Of a stretch of DNA of 64,000 nt, positions 18,601-28,226 are shown piece by piece. The notes beneath the pieces were generated by a model, which was given only the letters and a program-made list of their open reading frames with translations, searched no databases and was not told the origin of the DNA. The position numbers were made by a program, and so were the translations under genes. Source of the DNA: Maridesulfovibrio zosterae DSM 11974. GTDB taxonomy: Bacteria > Desulfobacterota > Desulfovibrionia > Desulfovibrionales > Desulfovibrionaceae. Each line of letters opens with the position of its first letter. The stretch's first letter is position 1. Location of the stretch: NCBI RefSeq assembly GCF_000425265.1, contig NZ_KE384342.1, positions 942,557-1,006,556 of the forward strand, in the 5' to 3' direction.

Positions 18601-19554
18601 ATGGACTGCCATGCCATGAATAAAATAGATGTGCTTATCAATGCATATGGTAAACCATATCAAACAGCCCTTTCACTTCTTTCTCTTAATAAACACAGTG
18701 GGAAATGGATTGATAAAATATGGTTCGTTCGGGATCGGCCCGAAGAGACAAAAGAATACGGGAAGCAATTTATCTTACAACTGCTTCCCAATATTATTCT
18801 TTATGAACCTACAGACTGGCGCTGGATTAATCACATTGATGAAAAAATGCTGACTGATACAGATTACCGTCATTCTATCCGTTATCAGTATGGTTGGGAA
18901 AAAACAGATAAAGACCACGTACTTACCATTCACAATGATGTATACTTTACAGGTGATGCTGTAAGCATCCTTTTCAGTGCACTAGGTGACCACATCGCTG
19001 CAGGAGAAATAGGTTTATGCTGCCAGTGTCCTGCATTTCATCACAAAAAATGTTCACCGGAAAAATATCTTGAGTACCGCCCGACACTCAAAGAATTCCT
19101 AATCATGGCTAAAGATCCGCAAGGATATATACCCACTGACGTTACAAATTACATGGTTTGTCCCAGTCTGCGCAAGCAGCCCTGGCCTTTGCCTTCATGC
19201 AGGGTAAATGAATGGTGTGCATTGGTTGATCTAAAAAAAGCAAGACCAATCACGTCTCCCTTCGGCCCGGCCAGACCATTTGGAGCTCATGTCTTCGATG
19301 GTATCATGGGAGAACGTGAAGAAAACGAGCCATGGGTGGAATTTAAGAATAATTTGGGAATTGTCTTTGATACAGCTATGGCATGGTTCCGAGATGTCCA
19401 TAGACTCGGCCATACATGTGCTCATCAAGATCTAAAAAGTATTACCCAACACTGGAGTGGGCACAAAGCATTGTTTAATATGGAGCTGTATAAAATAAAC
19501 GAAGAACGCGCCAAGAATATCCTTGAAAAAGAATTCAACCTTAAATTTTCTTGA
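18601..19554 (+). CDS. Glycosyltransferase-like protein (GT-A type)
   Basis: A 317-residue protein without membrane segments. The N-terminus (KIDVLINAYGKPYQTALSLL) and the HNDVYFTGD block near residue 109-117, an Asp-containing acidic loop after a hydrophobic strand, resemble the nucleotide-sugar/metal site of GT-A glycosyltransferases. The rest is not assigned. An ATG at 18616 (MNKIDV) is an equally good start, since the Shine-Dalgarno signal is weak for both. It is followed by a terminator and is convergent with metG. The acceptor is unknown; alternatives are a capsule- or glycan-related protein of other fold. Confidence 0.55.
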   Translation: MDCHAMNKIDVLINAYGKPYQTALSLLSLNKHSGKWIDKIWFVRDRPEETKEYGKQFILQLLPNIILYEPTDWRWINHIDEKMLTDTDYRHSIRYQYGWEKTDKDHVLTIHNDVYFTGDAVSILFSALGDHIAAGEIGLCCQCPAFHHKKCSPEKYLEYRPTLKEFLIMAKDPQGYIPTDVTNYMVCPSLRKQPWPLPSCRVNEWCALVDLKKARPITSPFGPARPFGAHVFDGIMGEREENEPWVEFKNNLGIVFDTAMAWFRDVHRLGHTCAHQDLKSITQHWSGHKALFNMELYKINEERAKNILEKEFNLKFS

Positions 19555-19604
19555 TAATCGCCGATAAAATCAAAATACACTGATCATATCTTGTACATGA
19601 CCAT

Positions 19605-19637
19605 AAAAAAGGCAGCCCATCTGGACTGCCTTTTTTT
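19605..19637. terminator. Bidirectional terminator between glycosyltransferase and metG
   Basis: GGCAGCCCA (19611-19619) pairs with TGGACTGCC (19622-19630) with one mismatch. It is flanked by an A-run on the left and seven T on the right, so it works in both directions. Confidence 0.85.
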
Positions 19638-19658
19638 AATTACTTATAAATCAGCTGT

Positions 19659-21602
19659 CTATGATACTTTACAACCATTTCCAACAGGTGCAGTAACAGT
19701 CATAAGCTGCATTTCTTCACCATTGCGAACGGCTAAAATCATGCCTTGTGAAGTTTCACCACGGAGCTTGCGAGGCTTAAGGTTTACAACAACGATAACC
19801 TGACGACCTTCAAGTTCTTCTGGTTTGAAAAATTCAGCAAGCCCGGCAACAACCTGACGTGGTTCTTCATCACCAGTATCAATTTTTACCAGCAAAAGTT
19901 TATCTGCGTCAGGATGCTTTGCAACAGAAAGTACTGTTCCAACACGCATATCCACTTTCTGAAAATCAGGAAACTCAATTACACCGGGAATCTCAGTCTG
20001 AGCTTCTGCTGATTTCTTTTTGGACGCTTTAGATTCTTTCTTTTTCTTAGGTGCAGTTTCCTTTTTGTCGAGTTCAACTCGGGGAAACAGGTTAGACTTG
20101 CTGGCTACTTCAGTACCGTGTTCAAGAAGTCCCCAAACATCAATTTCACCCTGCAGGTTAACCTTTTCAGGAATAAATTTAATACCCAGCTGTGCCAGCA
20201 TCTGTTCACTTGCTTCCGGCATGACAGGCCAGAGATGTACAGCTATTTTACGCATATTTTCAAGCAACACATACATTACTGTACCAAGTCGGGACATGTT
20301 TTCTTCTTTAAAGAGAGTCCACGGCTGAGTTGTATCAATATACTTATTAAGCCCGCGTACAAGCTCCCATAGCCCTTCAAGGCCACGTGAAAACTTGGCT
20401 TCAAGGAAATTATTTTGAAAATCAGCCATAGCTTTACGGCCAATATTTTTAATATCGCAATCTTCATCGCCTTCTTCACCGGGGGCGGGAACAAGACCGT
20501 TGAAATACTTATGGGTCATAGACAAAGTACGACTGAATAGATTGCCCAGATCATTGGCAAGATCAGCATTAAGACGGCCGACCAGAGCATCTTCAGAAAA
20601 ACTTGAATCATTACCGAAAACCATTTCACGCAACAAAAAGTATCTGAAAGCGTTTACACCGTACTTATCAGCCATTTCAAGCGGTGATACTACGTTTCCA
20701 AGAGATTTTGACATCTTAGTATCTTTAATAAGCCAATAACCATGCACGTTAAGGTGCTGGTATGGTTCAATTTCAGCAGCTTTCAGCATGGTAGGCCAAA
20801 AGACAGCATGAGGCTTGAGGATATCTTTTGCCACGAGATGGTTAGCACTGGGCCAGAACTTTTTATATTTCTCACCTTCAGGATAATCAAGAGCTGTAAT
20901 ATAGTTGATAAGAGCATCAAACCATACATAAGTCACAAAATTTTCATCAAAAGGAAGTTCAATGCCCCACTCAAGGCGGGTCTTAGGACGGGAGATGCAA
21001 AGATCTTCAAGAGCACCGGACTTAAGCAGACTCAGTACTTCATTACGGTATCTTTCAGGACGGATAAAATCTGGATTGGTATTAATATGACCAATGAGCC
21101 AATCCTGATATTTGGACATTTTGAAAAAATAGTTCTTTTCGGCAATATATTTAGGAACAGTTTCATGCTGAGGGCATTTACCATCCACCAGTTCTTTTTC
21201 AGTATAGAATCTTTCACATCCGAAGCAGTAATGACCACCGTATTCACCAAAATAGATGTCACCTTTATCGTAAACTTTCTGCAAAACTTCCTGAACACAT
21301 TTAATATGCCGCTCTTCAGTTGTTCTGATAAAGTCATCATTTTCAATCTGCAAACCGGGCCACAATTCGCTGAACATTGAGCTGATTTCATCAACGTATT
21401 CACGTGGTGTCTGTCCGCCCTTTTCGGCAGCCTGCACGATTTTATCACCGTGCTCGTCTGTTCCGGTGAGAAAGAAAGTTTCATCTCCCAACAGCTTATG
21501 AAACCGATTCATGGAATCAGCAAGAATTGTTGTATAAGCATGCCCTAAATGAGGTTTGGCATTAACATAATAAATGGGAGTTGTAATAAAAAACGAATCC
21601 AA
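19659..21602 (-). CDS. metG: Methionyl-tRNA synthetase with C-terminal tRNA-binding domain
   Basis: A 647-residue class I aminoacyl-tRNA synthetase. The HIGH-type motif HLGH is at 18-21 and KMSKS at 296-300. The knuckle domain has CxxC (Cys126, Cys129) and CPQH (Cys143, His146), a zinc site. A Lys-rich linker near 520-545 joins the OB-fold tRNA-binding (EMAP/Trbp111-type) domain from about 545 to the end. The start is a TTG at 21602 with GGAG upstream; no ATG suits. ricT lies upstream on the same strand. Confidence 0.95.
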   Translation of the reverse strand: MDSFFITTPIYYVNAKPHLGHAYTTILADSMNRFHKLLGDETFFLTGTDEHGDKIVQAAEKGGQTPREYVDEISSMFSELWPGLQIENDDFIRTTEERHIKCVQEVLQKVYDKGDIYFGEYGGHYCFGCERFYTEKELVDGKCPQHETVPKYIAEKNYFFKMSKYQDWLIGHINTNPDFIRPERYRNEVLSLLKSGALEDLCISRPKTRLEWGIELPFDENFVTYVWFDALINYITALDYPEGEKYKKFWPSANHLVAKDILKPHAVFWPTMLKAAEIEPYQHLNVHGYWLIKDTKMSKSLGNVVSPLEMADKYGVNAFRYFLLREMVFGNDSSFSEDALVGRLNADLANDLGNLFSRTLSMTHKYFNGLVPAPGEEGDEDCDIKNIGRKAMADFQNNFLEAKFSRGLEGLWELVRGLNKYIDTTQPWTLFKEENMSRLGTVMYVLLENMRKIAVHLWPVMPEASEQMLAQLGIKFIPEKVNLQGEIDVWGLLEHGTEVASKSNLFPRVELDKKETAPKKKKESKASKKKSAEAQTEIPGVIEFPDFQKVDMRVGTVLSVAKHPDADKLLLVKIDTGDEEPRQVVAGLAEFFKPEELEGRQVIVVVNLKPRKLRGETSQGMILAVRNGEEMQLMTVTAPVGNGCKVS

Positions 21603-21811
21603 AATCGGTGTCTCCTGTTATGGTGATAACAATCGAAATTTTCAGATTTTAATCTCAGTAAATAATTTCAGCTGACAAATAAAAATCCGAATCTATACGG
21701 CATTAAAAATCCGGCAGCCGGGTGAGAATAGTGATATTTTCATCCGGCCGCAAGATTGTGTGCGCTACATGCAATGAGCCCTATAGCGGACAACTCGAAG
21801 ATTAGCAAATT

Positions 21812-23134
21812 TTACTTGCTCTTAGGTCCTGAAGGCTTTTTCCGGCGTCTACGTCTTGAAGGACGACGCCCCTTTGAAGAAGGTTTTTTATCCAAATTAC
21901 CAGAGGATTCATTCTTCTCAATAGCCCCTGCATTTGCATCAGTAGCAGGTCCACTCTGAATATCTGTATGTTGCGGACTACCTTTCGGCTTTATTGGACG
22001 TTTCTTACGTTCCGCCCCGGAACGATCAGGTCTGGACTTATTTAATTTAGGTCGGTCTGACCTGGAACGTACCGAATCCGAACGTTTCTGATTGCCACGC
22101 TCAGGTGTAGAGCTATCCATCTGTCCGGAACTGGATATACCTGATCCATCTAAAGGAGTATTATCTTCAGGGCTAGATGTCCCGGCAACACCGGGCTTTA
22201 AATGCCTAGGCCTGGGACTGCTTTCTTTATCAGCAGAAATAAGGCTCTGTTTTGCCCTTTTGAAATCTGTACTAGACTCATTTGGTAAATCCGCACGAGA
22301 ACGATTAGTTCCCCCACTTTCTGTAGAAGGCTGACGTAATACATCTGGCCAGTCATCAAGAGAAATTTCGATTTCATCACCCTTTTCAGGAGCCACAGTC
22401 AGAGCATTACTGAAAAAATTTGTTCTGGTGACACGAACACTTCCATGAATTGTGTTATACCGTTTACCTATTTTAGGACATTTTTTGTGGAACTGCTCAT
22501 AATTTTCCTGCTCAAAAGACAGACAGCATAAAAGACGACCACAAATACCGGAAATTTTGGTAGGATTCAAAAATAAATTCTGCTCCTTAGCCATCCGAAT
22601 TGTCACCGGCATAAATTTACGCATAAATCTTCGGCAGCAACAAATCTGTCCACAGTTACCAATGGCTCCCAACATCTGGGTTTCATGGCGGACACCGATC
22701 TGACGCAATTCAATGCGTGTACGATATTCTTTAACTAAATCCTTAACCAATTCGCGAAAATCAATTCTTCCCGGAGCTGTAAAATAAAAAATTATCTTGC
22801 TTCGATCAAAAAAGACCTCAACATCAACAAGCTTCATCTCCAGCTTTTGCTGGTCGATACAGTTCTTGCAGAATTTATGAGCTGCACGGGCCAACTCTCT
22901 ATTTTCGGCATCGGCAGTAAGGTCTTCTTCACCGGCAAGGCGATAGATAGTTTTGACAGAATCCTCGGTCACATCTTCCGGCAGATCCTGCTGTACAACA
23001 GAAACCCTGCCAAGCCCCATGCCCTGCTCAGTCTTAACAAGAACAGAATGACCTTCTCGCACCACAAAAGGACCGGACGAGAAATAATATATCTGCCCGA
23101 AATCATTAAACTTAACACCTAAAATTTGAGACAT
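21812..23134 (-). CDS. ricT: PSP1-domain RicT/YaaT family protein
   Basis: A 440-residue protein. The PSP1 domain (about 1-260) has the Cys-rich signatures CGQICCC at 161-167 and CGRLLCC at 198-204, which match the iron-sulfur-binding cysteines of RicT (YaaT), a component of the RicA-RicF-RicT complex acting on RNA processing and development in Bacillus. The last about 170 residues are low-complexity, Ser/Pro/Lys/Arg-rich and probably disordered (basic tail ending RRRRRKKPSGPKSK). This tail is longer than in Bacillus RicT. Whether RicA and RicF exist here cannot be seen. Placement next to metG is a pattern I recall from related bacteria. Confidence 0.85.
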   Translation of the reverse strand: MSQILGVKFNDFGQIYYFSSGPFVVREGHSVLVKTEQGMGLGRVSVVQQDLPEDVTEDSVKTIYRLAGEEDLTADAENRELARAAHKFCKNCIDQQKLEMKLVDVEVFFDRSKIIFYFTAPGRIDFRELVKDLVKEYRTRIELRQIGVRHETQMLGAIGNCGQICCCRRFMRKFMPVTIRMAKEQNLFLNPTKISGICGRLLCCLSFEQENYEQFHKKCPKIGKRYNTIHGSVRVTRTNFFSNALTVAPEKGDEIEISLDDWPDVLRQPSTESGGTNRSRADLPNESSTDFKRAKQSLISADKESSPRPRHLKPGVAGTSSPEDNTPLDGSGISSSGQMDSSTPERGNQKRSDSVRSRSDRPKLNKSRPDRSGAERKKRPIKPKGSPQHTDIQSGPATDANAGAIEKNESSGNLDKKPSSKGRRPSRRRRRKKPSGPKSK

Positions 23135-23277
23135 TATTAAAAACCTTATATAAAACCGTCATTATCTGACGGATAAAAACTTGATATGAAGCCAACACAA
23201 TAGACCACTTCCAGATGAACTTCAATTGTGTTTTTAAGCTCTAATCACTTTGAATAATACAATATATAATATTTAGC

Positions 23278-23308
23278 AAAAAAAATCCGCAGCAACTGCT
23301 GCGGATTT
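23278..23308 (-). terminator. Terminator after the CheY-like regulator
   Basis: AAATCCGCAGC (23283-23293) and GCTGCGGATTT (23298-23308) form a perfect 11-bp stem with a 4-base loop. The A-run 23278-23285 makes the U-tract on the minus strand. Confidence 0.85.
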
Positions 23309-23380
23309 ACTAAGCTTTTATCAGCACAAACATTTTTCAAATACTAAAAAAATAAAATTTATAAAAATCACTGAAAATCT

Positions 23381-23782
23381 TTATTCCAGATTAAAACCTA
23401 AATTATTAAGCTCCTTAAGAAGCTTATTTTCTTCAATCGGCTTAACCAGATAAGAAGTTGCACCACCGAGAAAAAAGGCATCATGAGTTTCCTTGCGGTC
23501 ATCAAGCATAGTTGTAACGATAACCTTCACGCCACTATCGCCTTCTACGCTGAAATCTTTCTCTATAGAGCGCATCTCACGCAGTGCCTGTTGACCATCC
23601 ATCTCCGGCATCACGAGATCCAGACAAACAAGATCGTAAGCTTTGCCGTCCTCAAGCCCCCTTTTAAAGGCAAAAACAGCTTCTTCCCCGTTAACGGCAA
23701 TGTCACACTGTGCATATGGTTTCATGATCTCATGCAACATATTGCGGCAGTAAAAATCATCATCTACAATCAGCACTCGCAT
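23381..23782 (-). CDS. Single-domain CheY-like response regulator
   Basis: A 133-residue receiver domain with no output domain. The acidic pocket is VDDD at 7-9, the phosphorylated Asp is Asp55 (LVCLDLVMPEMDG), then a conserved Thr in VIVTTM and a Lys in YLVKPIEE. The start at 23782 (MRVLIVDDD) follows a GGAGGT site 8 bases away, so a frame from 23812 is rejected. No kinase or chemotaxis genes are next to it. It lies alone between comEC and ricT with its own terminator, and probably acts by protein contact. Confidence 0.88.
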   Translation of the reverse strand: MRVLIVDDDFYCRNMLHEIMKPYAQCDIAVNGEEAVFAFKRGLEDGKAYDLVCLDLVMPEMDGQQALREMRSIEKDFSVEGDSGVKVIVTTMLDDRKETHDAFFLGGATSYLVKPIEENKLLKELNNLGFNLE

Positions 23783-23871
23783 GCAGTCAGACCTCCGTAT
23801 GTATTTACACAACTAAATATACAACCTACTCAGGAGCAGAGTCTCACTTTTGTATACTAAAATCAAGTTAT

Positions 23872-26310
23872 TCAGTTCAGACTAAAAATAAAATATTTCC
23901 TATCATTTTTATTCATACGAAAGCTATTATTGTCAAACCAAATATTAAAAATGTGACCATTATTCGAAGTCGTATAAAGCTTGATTTTTCTATGAGCCAA
24001 TTCAGACTGTACTTTTTTTGAGACAAAATTGAAACGATTTAAAAATCCACAAGCGGCAAGTGCAATTCGAGGATTAACTTCACTGTATAAATCAGTGGAA
24101 AAAGATCCGGCACTTCCGTGATGAGGAAGAATAAGTACATCAGATGAAAGATCCATCCCGCTTGCAAGGAGTGAATCTAACCCCCGTTTACCCAAATCAC
24201 CTGCGATAGTTGCCAATGGTTTTCCATTCCATAACAAGCGCAAATAAAGTGAGCGATCATTCTTGCTGCCTTTAAAATTCTTTGAGGGATGCAGCACTTC
24301 CATGACCAACCCATCCTCCAACTCAACTATATCACCACAAGACAACTCTTGCGGCTTTATATCGTTTTCTAAAAATGCGTTCTTAAACCTTTCACCTATT
24401 TTTCCAGACGGAATATCTCCATTGGAATAAAAATTACCCACAGAAAATTTTTCGAGCAAAAAAGCCAGCCCACCAGCATGATCGCGATCACCGTGGGTCA
24501 TAAAAATATTATCCACACGCGGCAGATGCCCACTGCACAGCCATGGTCCAACAATAGAACGCCCCATATCAAAGCTATTTCCAAATCCGCCGCCGCCATC
24601 AACAACAGTGCGTGATCCCTGCGGGCCGGTAACAACTATGCATTGAGACTGCCCGGTATCAAGAAGATCCAGCCGAACTCCATTAGTTTCAGCCTGACCG
24701 TAAACCCTGACACAGATTAACACCAGTATGGGTAAAATAAAAAAAACAGCAACTTTAATTTTTCGATTGATAATGAAAAAAATCAGACCGACAATTAAAT
24801 AGTAAACTAATAAATCTTCCCATAAGGGCCGGTAAAAAGCATATTCTAGTAAACATCCAGCTTCTAATGTTAAACGCACAATAGAAATCAATCCCTCAAA
24901 ACATGAGGCCCCTGCTCCGAATAAAATTTTTGAAAAATAAGGACTGACATATGATGTGACCAGCCCCCCCATACCACATACAGGCATAATAAAAATACCA
25001 AGCAAAGGAATAAAAATGACATTAAAAAGAAGATTTGGAGTGAGAACACCGAAGTTCCAGACTAAAACAGGAAGCAGAAAAATGTTCGCACAAAGACTTA
25101 CGTATAAAATGCCCAGCAGGAATTTGAAAAGCTTGATTACAAAATTTCTGCCATGAGGGAGCAAACCCCTGAACAATGGATAAAATAAAGCAATACCTGC
25201 TACAGCTAAAACAGAAAGCTGAAAACCAAGGTCGAAGATACTTAACGGGGCAAAGACAAGAATTATTCCCACAGCTAGAAACAAACCGTCCAGTAGCACT
25301 CTGCCTCTATCCATAAGTAATAAAATCCCCCAGAATCCAAACATACAAGTCGCCCTCAGCAGCGAAGGCGTGAATTGTCCAAGCCAGAGATAAAAAAGTA
25401 CAGGGGGAATGGAAAACAATACTCCGAGTTTCAGCCGTGGAATTTTCAAGTAGATTGAAGGGGCAAAAAGACCAATCAGCCACGCCAGCCCAAAGCCGAT
25501 GGAAACAATAAAGCCGACATGCAATCCAGACAATGCCAGTACGTGTGAGACTCCAGCCCGGCGAATAAACTCAACAGTATCGTTGGAAAGATAAAATCTA
25601 TCTCCGGTAAGAAGAGCAGGAAACATTGCCCCGCCCTGTGTAGGAGGAGCATTCTGCAATATATGCGTGAGAAGTGAAGTGCGGATTTTCTGTAAAGAAT
25701 CAGGCTGATAATGCCTAAGGCCGACTCCCTTGAGTGGACCTCTGCTATACGTTCTATAAAAAATATTTTTAGTAAGGTTGTAGAAATCGTAATCCCATAA
25801 GCCATCATTTTTGAAACCATGGACAGGTTTAATCCGCCCGTAAAGAAAAACTTTCTGACCGACAAAGGGGGTACGGTCAGGCTTATCCCAGGTCCAGTTT
25901 AAATACCCGTTCAGCTGCATCAGTCCGGAGGTTGAATTGCAGACCACATTTTTTAATAAAATTTTGTATCTGTTTCCCGGAACACCCCGCACACTTTCTA
26001 TTTCACCAGAAAAATCAACCTTCTTACGTTCAGACATCCATTCAGGCATGGCTACGGATCGCTCAGGCATGGAATATCCGGCGTACCAGTTTCCTATACC
26101 GAACAGAAAAACCAGCAAAACAATAGTGCCCTTCTCCAGCCGAAAAATTATAAGGATAAAAATATAGAGTAAAAAAGCAATAAATGCGGGAAGCATCCAC
26201 TTTATGGAAAGTAGACCTAAAACAAAAGCCGGAATCAGCTTTTGCCATAAAAACAGGCCCGCCAAAACGGGCCTGTCTGTAATTACTGAATAATCATCAG
26301 GAGAATTCAT
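23872..26310 (-). CDS. comEC: ComEC/Rec2 family DNA-uptake channel protein
   Basis: An 812-residue polytopic membrane protein with the three-part ComEC layout. The N-terminus is hydrophobic plus an OB-like DUF4131 segment (KVDFSGEIESVRGVPGNRYKILL). The competence domain contains the family hallmark HVLALSGLHVGFIVSIGFG. The C-terminal metallo-beta-lactamase-like domain has the metal motif THGDRDHAGGL and a later LPHHGS. ComEC moves single-stranded DNA across the inner membrane during transformation. No comEA or pilus gene is near. It sits 18 bases downstream of murA on the same strand. Confidence 0.88.
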   Translation of the reverse strand: MNSPDDYSVITDRPVLAGLFLWQKLIPAFVLGLLSIKWMLPAFIAFLLYIFILIIFRLEKGTIVLLVFLFGIGNWYAGYSMPERSVAMPEWMSERKKVDFSGEIESVRGVPGNRYKILLKNVVCNSTSGLMQLNGYLNWTWDKPDRTPFVGQKVFLYGRIKPVHGFKNDGLWDYDFYNLTKNIFYRTYSRGPLKGVGLRHYQPDSLQKIRTSLLTHILQNAPPTQGGAMFPALLTGDRFYLSNDTVEFIRRAGVSHVLALSGLHVGFIVSIGFGLAWLIGLFAPSIYLKIPRLKLGVLFSIPPVLFYLWLGQFTPSLLRATCMFGFWGILLLMDRGRVLLDGLFLAVGIILVFAPLSIFDLGFQLSVLAVAGIALFYPLFRGLLPHGRNFVIKLFKFLLGILYVSLCANIFLLPVLVWNFGVLTPNLLFNVIFIPLLGIFIMPVCGMGGLVTSYVSPYFSKILFGAGASCFEGLISIVRLTLEAGCLLEYAFYRPLWEDLLVYYLIVGLIFFIINRKIKVAVFFILPILVLICVRVYGQAETNGVRLDLLDTGQSQCIVVTGPQGSRTVVDGGGGFGNSFDMGRSIVGPWLCSGHLPRVDNIFMTHGDRDHAGGLAFLLEKFSVGNFYSNGDIPSGKIGERFKNAFLENDIKPQELSCGDIVELEDGLVMEVLHPSKNFKGSKNDRSLYLRLLWNGKPLATIAGDLGKRGLDSLLASGMDLSSDVLILPHHGSAGSFSTDLYSEVNPRIALAACGFLNRFNFVSKKVQSELAHRKIKLYTTSNNGHIFNIWFDNNSFRMNKNDRKYFIFSLN

Positions 26311-26328
26311 AATCAGCTAATTTGCCGA

Positions 26329-27582
26329 TTACTCTTTTTCCCGCCAGATTCGAGCACCTACGGCTGAAAGTTTATCTTCCAGTTTTTCATACCCTCTGTC
26401 GAGATGATAGATACGCTGCACATCAGTACGTCCGGATGCGGCAAGTCCTGCGACAACAAGTGATGCACTTGCACGCAGATCAGAAGCCATCACAGGTGCT
26501 CCGGTAAGTCTTTCAACTCCGCGAACCATCGCAGTACGGCCTTTAAGTTTGATATCTGCTCCCATGCGCATAAGTTCCTGCACATGCATGAAACGATTTT
26601 CAAAAATTTTCTCTTCAATGGTTCCAGCACCGTCAGCCAGACACATAAGGGTCATAAGCTGAGCCTGCATGTCAGTTGGAAAACCCGGAAATGGCTGAGT
26701 AGTGATATCAACACCGATCAGATTACCGTTTTTACGGCGCACCCTTACTCCGCCTTCTTCCTCTTGCATAAAGACGCCCATCTGTTCCAGCTTGTAAACT
26801 ACGGAGTCCAGTTCCAGAAAAGGACAATCTTCAATAAGAAGATCACCGTCTGTCATTGCAGCGGCAACCATATATGTTCCGGCCTCAATGCGGTCCGGCA
26901 TAATTTTGTAATCACAACCGTGCAGTGAGGAAACGCCCTCAACCTTAATAAGACTGGTTCCATGTCCGGTTATTTTAGCACCGCAGGCATTTAGAAAATT
27001 TGCAAGGTCCACAACTTCAGGTTCGCGAGCAGCGTTTTCGATAATAGAATCACCCTCAGCAATCGAAGCAGCCATAAGCACATTCTCTGTTCCACCCACA
27101 GTTGGAAAATCAAAATGGATATGTGCCCCTTTTAATTTATCGCAGCGTCCATGAATGTAACCTGAATCAAGATCAAAAGTTGCCCCCATCTGCTCAAATG
27201 CAGTTAGATGCAGATCAACGGGCCTTGCGCCGATAGCACAACCACCGGGGAGAGCTACCTTAGCTTCACCTTTAAGAGCCAGCAGAGGCCCCAGGCAGAG
27301 CACTGAAGCACGCATTGTTTTTACCAGATCATAAGGGGCCTCAACTTTGAGATCACAAACAGTGCTGGTAACGTTGTTTCCGTCAAATGAAGTTTCACAA
27401 CCGAGAATATCAAGAAGTTTAAGAGTGGTATGAATATCTCTTAAGCGTGGTACATTTGTAAGATTGACCTGTCCCTGAGGCAGAATACATGCAAGAAGAA
27501 TCGGCAGAGCCGCATTTTTAGAACCGCTGACTCTGATGGGACCATGAAGAGGAACTCCACCCTCAATAACTAATTTATCCAT
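26329..27582 (-). CDS. murA: UDP-N-acetylglucosamine 1-carboxyvinyltransferase
   Basis: A 417-residue enzyme of the first committed step of peptidoglycan synthesis: phosphoenolpyruvate plus UDP-GlcNAc. [11 protein letters not shown] has Lys22-Asn23. The catalytic-loop Cys115 ([11 protein letters not shown]), target of fosfomycin, is intact. The GGVRVRR and [15 protein letters not shown] blocks are typical. AAGGAATAAAA before the ATG gives a ribosome site. comEC follows closely and may be co-transcribed. Confidence 0.96.
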   Translation of the reverse strand: MDKLVIEGGVPLHGPIRVSGSKNAALPILLACILPQGQVNLTNVPRLRDIHTTLKLLDILGCETSFDGNNVTSTVCDLKVEAPYDLVKTMRASVLCLGPLLALKGEAKVALPGGCAIGARPVDLHLTAFEQMGATFDLDSGYIHGRCDKLKGAHIHFDFPTVGGTENVLMAASIAEGDSIIENAAREPEVVDLANFLNACGAKITGHGTSLIKVEGVSSLHGCDYKIMPDRIEAGTYMVAAAMTDGDLLIEDCPFLELDSVVYKLEQMGVFMQEEEGGVRVRRKNGNLIGVDITTQPFPGFPTDMQAQLMTLMCLADGAGTIEEKIFENRFMHVQELMRMGADIKLKGRTAMVRGVERLTGAPVMASDLRASASLVVAGLAASGRTDVQRIYHLDRGYEKLEDKLSAVGARIWREKE

Positions 27583-27851
27583 TTTTATTCCTTATTTTAA
27601 TGAATAGATGCTATACACTCAGACAGGTAATTTAGCCTCATCGGCTGGTGGAAAATAAACTCCTTTAAAATCGCCTGACTGTTTTAATAATATTTTATGT
27701 AAAATGTTCGTTGCATATTCTGGCTGAATAGTGAACACGGCAAATAAATTATTTTTCGTCTAAGCGCAAAGCAAGAATTTCATATAAATTTCGTTTTTCA
27801 TACTTGAATGGATCCTTTATGCTCTATTTTTCATTTTTTTTCAAAAACTTC
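27583..27851. other. Intergenic stretch without recognised gene
   Basis: About 270 bases upstream of murA and tRNA-His. I see no coding frame and no known riboswitch. CAGACAGG near 27619 and CCTGACTG near 27674 could form a long-range stem, but this is weak. Confidence 0.4.
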
Positions 27852-27880
27852 TTGACCATATAGCCGTGCTTGTTTAAACA
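27852..27880 (+). promoter_or_regulatory. Promoter of the tRNA-His pair
   Basis: TTGACC at 27852-27857, a 17-base spacer, then TAAACA at 27875-27880. The first tRNA begins 14 bases after the -10. Confidence 0.7.
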
Positions 27881-27894
27881 CACTTCTCACACGC

Positions 27895-27971
27895 GGTGGG
27901 TGTAGCTCAGTTGGTAGAGCACTTGGTTGTGGCCCAAGTGGCCGAGGGTTCAAGTCCCTTCACTCACCCCA
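27895..27971 (+). tRNA. tRNA-His (anticodon GTG), copy 1
   Basis: The cloverleaf closes: acceptor GTGGGTG/CACTCAC, D-arm GCTCAGTTGGTAGAGC, anticodon stem CTTGG/CCAAG with loop TTGTGGC (anticodon GTG), and T-arm GAGGG/CCCTT with TTCAAGT. An extra 5' G at 27895 pairs with C73, the histidine identity feature. CCA is encoded. Confidence 0.95.
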
Positions 27972-28012
27972 TATTTCCACAATAGATCAGTAAACTCTGA
28001 TCACTTTTTTGC

Positions 28013-28089
28013 GGTGGGTGTAGCTCAGTTGGTAGAGCACTTGGTTGTGGCCCAAGTGGCCGAGGGTTCAAGTCCCTTCACTCACCCCA
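28013..28089 (+). tRNA. tRNA-His (anticodon GTG), copy 2
   Basis: Identical to copy 1, including a few flanking bases on each side, 118 bases downstream. CCA is encoded. A terminator follows 12 bases later, so both copies probably come from one transcript. Confidence 0.95.
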
Positions 28090-28101
28090 TAAAAAAAGAT
28101 C

Positions 28102-28135
28102 AAAGGACCGGATTTTCATCCGGTCCTTTTTTTTT
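28102..28135. terminator. Terminator after tRNA-His
   Basis: AAAGGACCGGAT (28102-28113) pairs perfectly with ATCCGGTCCTTT (28118-28129), followed by a T-run. A-rich sequence at 28091-28097 suggests possible use from the ccdA side too. Confidence 0.9.
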
Positions 28136-28226
28136 GCTTTTTAAAAACATCAGGTTGAAATAATCAGCTTATCCCTTTTCTTTGAGGCCTAAACCATTAC
28201 TTCATAAAAAGATGATTATGATTTTG

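Noticed and set aside
21690..21800. A terminator between ricT and metG
   Set aside because: The only stem (CCGG-CTG-CCGG) is four pairs; too weak to list as a feature.
27927..28163. A 78-codon frame over the tRNA-His pair
   Set aside because: It lies across two tRNA genes and their terminator; the repeated peptide comes from the duplicated tRNA.
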